Below, in pieces: positions 5,338 to 8,278 of a DNA stretch of 8,278 nucleotides (positions are counted from its first letter, which is position 1; each line of letters opens with the position of its first letter). The notes beneath the pieces are model-generated. The model ran no database searches. It saw only the letters and a list, made by a program, of their open reading frames with translations, and had not been told where the DNA came from. A program made the translations under genes and the position numbers. This stretch comes from an uncultured Litorilinea sp. (GTDB lineage Bacteria; Chloroflexota; Anaerolineae; Caldilineales; Caldilineaceae): assembly GCA_946885925.1 (NCBI GenBank), contig CAMPHP010000101.1, forward strand, positions 1 through 8,278, read 5' to 3'.

Positions 5338-7278
5338 ATGACAACGCAAATCAACGCACTAGGCAAGTCCTGGCGCATCCCTCACCGCCATCCCGATCTT
5401 GTTTTTTGGGTTTGCTTCCTGGCACTCAATGCATTGCTATTCCTGCCCTTCTATCTACTCAACCTGAGTGATAATTCATCGCTGCATCTGTTAAGCAAAT
5501 TCCGTGATGCTCCCTTTACTGCACTTTTTCATATTTTCATCTGGCGCGACAATGCCGATCCCTTCCGCATCAACTGCGAGCTAGCTGTCATGCTTGCGCT
5601 ATGGGTCAACGTCGCCTGGATGCGCCGCACGCATGTAAAGTGGCTCATGGCAGCGATCTACTTCGTAGCCTTATTCTATTACCTGTACGAAAGCATCATG
5701 CTCTATCTCTATCGCGATGAACCCGTTTTTTATAACCATTACTTCCTCATTCGCGATGGCCTCACGTTTCTGGCCGAACATCTCCACATTTCCATCTTGG
5801 TCTATCTCGGTATGTTGGTGAGTGCTGCGGTGCTACTAGGCATCATCATCACCCTCATTCGCACTCTGATCGATAGGCAATTACCCAATCACGTGAGCCG
5901 AACCACCCGGCTCGCAATCATGACCCTTGCCATTGCCGTCACCCTCTCTGCCATAACCTATCGCGATGTCTCAGCCGATCCCCGCATGGTTATCAGCAGT
6001 TTGACCTATAAATTGGAGAAGAATATTGCGGCATCAATGGCGCTCTACCACTCAATTGCCAATTTTGACGACGCAGAGATTCACACCGCCTACAATTACG
6101 ACCGATACCGTCTCGCCACAAAACCAAATATCTACCTTATCTTTGTCGAAGCCTATGGCAGCGTGCTGTATAAGCGTCCAGATTACCGCATCGCCTACAC
6201 GGATCTCTTGGGTGAGATCGAGCAGCGCCTGAGGGACAACAATTTTTACTTGGCGTCGTCATTAAGCCAGTCGCCTACTTGGGGTGGTGGCTCTTGGCTG
6301 GCCTATACCAGTGCCATCTATGGCCTGCGCATGGAAAGTCATCCACAATATCTCACTCTCATGGACCGTTACCAGACGGCCTTACCCCGCTATCCCGATC
6401 TCGGCAACTATATGCGCGGTCAGGGCTATCACTACGTCTGGATAACCTCCATTGCGGAGGAACTAAGCGACACCAAATGGGAACGCTACACACGCTTCTA
6501 CGGCACTGATGAGTGGCTGCGCTATAGCGACCTGGAGTTTAATGGCCTCCATTATGGCTGGGGTCCCGCACCGCCAGATCAATACGTACTTGCCTACGCA
6601 CGCGATGTAGCCATGAGCGACCAAGAGAAGCCGCTCTTCATGTTCTACATCACCCAAAACTCTCATTACCCCTATGAGCCACTGCCCACGCTCGTGGAGG
6701 ATTGGCACGATCTCAATGTCCCCTCTGCGAACGGAGATCCCGTCGCCGCGGAAGAGGTGGAGCAGGCCCAATTGCGCGCCAACTATCTCAAGGCTATCGA
6801 CTATTCGCTCAACATGCTGACCGATTTCATCCTTAACCATGCAGACGAAGATGCCATCTTTGTCCTAGTTGGCGACCACCAGCCGCCTCGCGTCTCACGT
6901 CGCGCCGATGGCTATGAAACCCCCATCCACATCATCAGCCGCGATCCCGCCTTTATCAAAAACCTGGCTCAATATGGCTTTGTCAATAGCATGGAGGTCC
7001 CAGTCCCACCTATTGAAGCCACTTCTGTGCAAGCGAGCACAGTGCAAGTGAGCACAGCACAAACAAACACGATACAAGCTGGCACAACACAAACAACTAC
7101 AGTTCAAACAGATCAATCCGGCATTCCTCCATTGCATCACGAGGGGATCTACTCTCTCTTAGTGCGTACACTTGTACAGACCTATGGAGAGCATCCGGAA
7201 GACGCACCGCCCTATCTCCCCAGTGGCGTCACCCCACCCGATTGGATCGTTACCGCCAACGAAGAGCCTGCTAAGTAG
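5338..7278 (+). CDS. Membrane-anchored sulfatase / lipoteichoic-acid-synthase-like protein (alkaline phosphatase superfamily)
   Basis: This is a 646-residue protein. About five membrane helices lie in the first 210 residues (near 20-42, 82-95, 101-120, 150-175 and 190-208), followed by a large domain expected outside the membrane, as in LtaS. The catalytic domain starts at NIYLIFVEAYG (264-274), with Glu271 a likely metal ligand. SPTWGGGSWLA (312-322) carries the probable nucleophile, most likely Thr314. His443 (NSHYPYE) and Asp513-His514 (GDHQPP) match the other active-site residues of LtaS and related sulfatases. Family knowledge: such enzymes transfer or cleave phospho- or sulfo-groups on envelope lipids and polymers. 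Lack of the Cys/Ser-x-Pro-x-Arg sulfatase signature favours phosphotransferase over true sulfatase. A Thr/Gln repeat (561-590) is inserted before the final HEGIYSLL segment. The ribosome binding site is weak. The substrate is unknown. The gene is divergent from the ABC exporter gene. Confidence 0.88.
   Translation: MTTQINALGKSWRIPHRHPDLVFWVCFLALNALLFLPFYLLNLSDNSSLHLLSKFRDAPFTALFHIFIWRDNADPFRINCELAVMLALWVNVAWMRRTHVKWLMAAIYFVALFYYLYESIMLYLYRDEPVFYNHYFLIRDGLTFLAEHLHISILVYLGMLVSAAVLLGIIITLIRTLIDRQLPNHVSRTTRLAIMTLAIAVTLSAITYRDVSADPRMVISSLTYKLEKNIAASMALYHSIANFDDAEIHTAYNYDRYRLATKPNIYLIFVEAYGSVLYKRPDYRIAYTDLLGEIEQRLRDNNFYLASSLSQSPTWGGGSWLAYTSAIYGLRMESHPQYLTLMDRYQTALPRYPDLGNYMRGQGYHYVWITSIAEELSDTKWERYTRFYGTDEWLRYSDLEFNGLHYGWGPAPPDQYVLAYARDVAMSDQEKPLFMFYITQNSHYPYEPLPTLVEDWHDLNVPSANGDPVAAEEVEQAQLRANYLKAIDYSLNMLTDFILNHADEDAIFVLVGDHQPPRVSRRADGYETPIHIISRDPAFIKNLAQYGFVNSMEVPVPPIEATSVQASTVQVSTAQTNTIQAGTTQTTTVQTDQSGIPPLHHEGIYSLLVRTLVQTYGEHPEDAPPYLPSGVTPPDWIVTANEEPAK
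7018..7107 (+). repeat. Six-unit 15-bp tandem repeat coding for a Thr/Gln pentapeptide
   Basis: Six consecutive 15-base units encode ATSVQ, ASTVQ, VSTAQ, TNTIQ, AGTTQ and TTTVQ (residues 561-590 of the LtaS-like protein). Every unit ends in the codon CAA, and ACA precedes position four in units two to six. The units have diverged at other codons, so this is an aged in-frame minisatellite. It forms a low-complexity linker between the metal-site half of the domain and its last helix. Confidence 0.85.
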
Positions 7279-7406
7279 TTGAGTAAATAGCAGGGCAAAG
7301 GGTCATCGCGACTTGGCGATTCTATTGGATTTCTTAGGTGCGATTAATCTTTAGGATGTTATTTCTCGTGTATGAGTGTAGAGAAGAACTACCTAGTGAG
7401 CACAGA

Positions 7407-7466
7407 CCAGACCTAAACAGACAAGACTTAATCAACCAAGACTTAATCAGCCGAGACTAAAAAGGA
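7407..7466 (+). repeat. About four imperfect 15-bp direct repeats just upstream of the YceI-type lipoprotein gene
   Basis: The core CAAGACTTAATCA occurs at 7422-7434 and again, identically, at 7437-7449, a 15-base step. One degenerate unit comes before it (from 7407, with GACCTAAACA) and one after it (from 7452, with GAGACTAAAA). The last unit overlaps the ribosome binding site at 7463-7467. The array is non-coding. It could be a set of operator sites for a regulator, or simply a slipped-strand repeat. I found no convincing promoter beside it in 7279-7406. Confidence 0.65.
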
Positions 7467-7467
7467 G
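7463..7467 (+). promoter_or_regulatory. Strong ribosome binding site AGGAG for the YceI-type gene
   Basis: AGGAG, inside the longer purine run AAAGGAGAGG (7461-7470), lies five bases before ATG 7473. The spacing is ideal and it fixes the start of the lipoprotein gene, whose signal peptide begins directly there. Confidence 0.75.
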
Positions 7468-7472
7468 AGGCA

Positions 7473-8278
7473 ATGACTACCAAACCCCAATCCAAGCTAT
7501 TCGTCGGTCTGCTATTAATCAGTTTGCTTGCAGCCTGTAGTCCTGCACCGTCAAGTGCACCTCCAGCCGCCGAAGCGACGAGTGCGCCAGCAGTTGAGGT
7601 CACAGATGAAGCAACAGATGCAGCCACAGAAGAACAAACAGGTGAAGTGACTCCTGCCGCTACAGAGGCTACGGAGTCACAAGCAACCGAAGCGGCAGAC
7701 GATTCAGCCGCCGCCAGCGATAGTGGGCTGCCGACAGGACTGCGTACCTACGTCATTGTTCCCGAAGAGTCTTCAGCCTCCTACATTGCCGATGAAGAGT
7801 TCTTTGGCCTAGCCCTTGGCAAATATGGCATCCCCGCAGGGCTAGCCGATACTGTTGGCACAACCAACGCCATTGAAGGACAATTCCAATTAAACTGGGA
7901 TGACCTCAACGCGCCACTGGGCGAGAACACCTTCACCGTAGATTTAAGCACCCTGAAAAGTAACCAATCTCTACGCGATGAGTGGATTCGCGACAATGAA
8001 GCTGGACCCCAGTTTGGTGCCAATCCCGATGCCACCTTTGTAGCAGAAAGCCTCGAAGGTGCGCCCACTTCCTATACACCGGGCGAGGAGGTCAGCTTCC
8101 GCATGGTAGGCCAAATGACGGTGCGTGGAGTTACCAAGCCCGCCACCTTTGATGTCACCGCCAAGTTAGAAGGCGACACCATCACTGGTACAGCCACCGC
8201 AGCATTGAAGTTGACCGACTTTGAGATCACCCCCCCCGACTTTGCCAACACACTAACTGTTGCCGACGACTTCCAAGT
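7473..8278 (+). CDS. YceI-domain lipoprotein, 3' end cut off by the window
   Basis: The frame is open for 268 codons and runs off the window. The N-terminus is a lipoprotein signal: Lys4 and Lys8, a hydrophobic stretch at 9-19, and a lipobox LAAC with Cys22 as the lipidated residue. Residues 23 to about 88 form a low-complexity Ala/Thr/Glu/Ser-rich, acidic linker. The YceI domain follows from about residue 92, with the hallmark pattern TFTVDLSTLKSN, then DEWIRD, then MTVRGVTKPATFDV near 212-225, and a closing DFEITPP segment. Family knowledge: YceI proteins are lipocalin-like beta-barrels that bind isoprenoid or other amphipathic lipids, usually periplasmic or secreted. Here the linker would hold the barrel on the outer face of the membrane. 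Only about 10-20 residues of the domain should be missing. No cytochrome b561 partner is visible. The domain call is strong; the ligand is unknown. Confidence 0.9.
   Translation, partial: MTTKPQSKLFVGLLLISLLAACSPAPSSAPPAAEATSAPAVEVTDEATDAATEEQTGEVTPAATEATESQATEAADDSAAASDSGLPTGLRTYVIVPEESSASYIADEEFFGLALGKYGIPAGLADTVGTTNAIEGQFQLNWDDLNAPLGENTFTVDLSTLKSNQSLRDEWIRDNEAGPQFGANPDATFVAESLEGAPTSYTPGEEVSFRMVGQMTVRGVTKPATFDVTAKLEGDTITGTATAALKLTDFEITPPDFANTLTVADDFQ

Noticed and set aside
6463..6840. 125-residue - strand frame inside the LtaS-like gene
   Set aside because: It is antisense to the catalytic domain with its conserved active-site motifs and has no supporting signals.
7305..7320. ATCGC/GCGAT hairpin after the LtaS-like gene as terminator
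   Set aside because: The stem is only five pairs, with a six-base loop and no T run, too weak to call.
7047..7405. Shared 11-base string AGTGAGCACAG in the coding minisatellite (7047-7057) and upstream of the non-coding repeat array (7395-7405), suggesting the two 15-bp arrays are related
   Set aside because: A few 11-base matches are expected by chance in a window this size, and the unit consensus sequences of the two arrays otherwise differ.
7781..8068. 95-residue - strand frame
   Set aside because: It lies wholly inside the YceI-type gene, whose lipobox, ribosome binding site and domain motifs are clear. It is an antisense shadow.

Overview
The window is an ordinary-looking stretch of bacterial chromosome with moderate GC content. 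It holds seven protein genes, two of them cut by the window edges, and no RNA gene, insertion sequence, CRISPR array or phage gene that I could find. A Chloroflexota-like source is my best guess. The basis is a lipoprotein with a long Ala/Thr/Glu-rich linker after its lipobox, stand-alone sugar-acid-type enolase-superfamily genes, and a membrane sulfatase/LtaS-like protein with no teichoic-acid genes nearby. There is no rRNA or other marker gene, so this is inference only.

Left part, + strand (1-3256): the 3' two-thirds of an FkbM-type SAM methyltransferase, then a 212-base gap holding a small hairpin. Next come an enolase-superfamily (mandelate racemase subgroup) protein, a RarD-type EamA transporter 35 bases downstream, a strong GC-rich hairpin, and a 111-residue unknown protein that starts at GTG. 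The dehydratase-like enzyme and the transporter are close enough to share a transcript, but nothing shows that the transporter carries the enzyme's substrate.

Middle part: a complete half-size ABC exporter lies on the - strand (3266-5065), converging on the small protein with only 9 bases between stop codons. It diverges from a 646-residue membrane-anchored alkaline-phosphatase-superfamily protein (LtaS/sulfatase type, 5338-7278). The 272-base divergent spacer carries a plausible promoter for each direction. An exporter of a lipid or other amphiphile beside an extracytoplasmic phospho- or sulfo-transferase/hydrolase suggests, without proving, a shared role in the cell envelope.

Right part: a YceI-domain lipoprotein begins at 7473 and runs off the window. 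The DNA before it contains about four imperfect 15-base direct repeats that run into its ribosome binding site.

The points most worth a second look are modest. They are a 15-base minisatellite encoding a Thr/Gln pentapeptide repeat inside the LtaS-like protein, the separate 15-base repeat array upstream of the YceI gene, and changes at two catalytic positions of the enolase-superfamily enzyme. I see no convincing new multi-gene system in this window.
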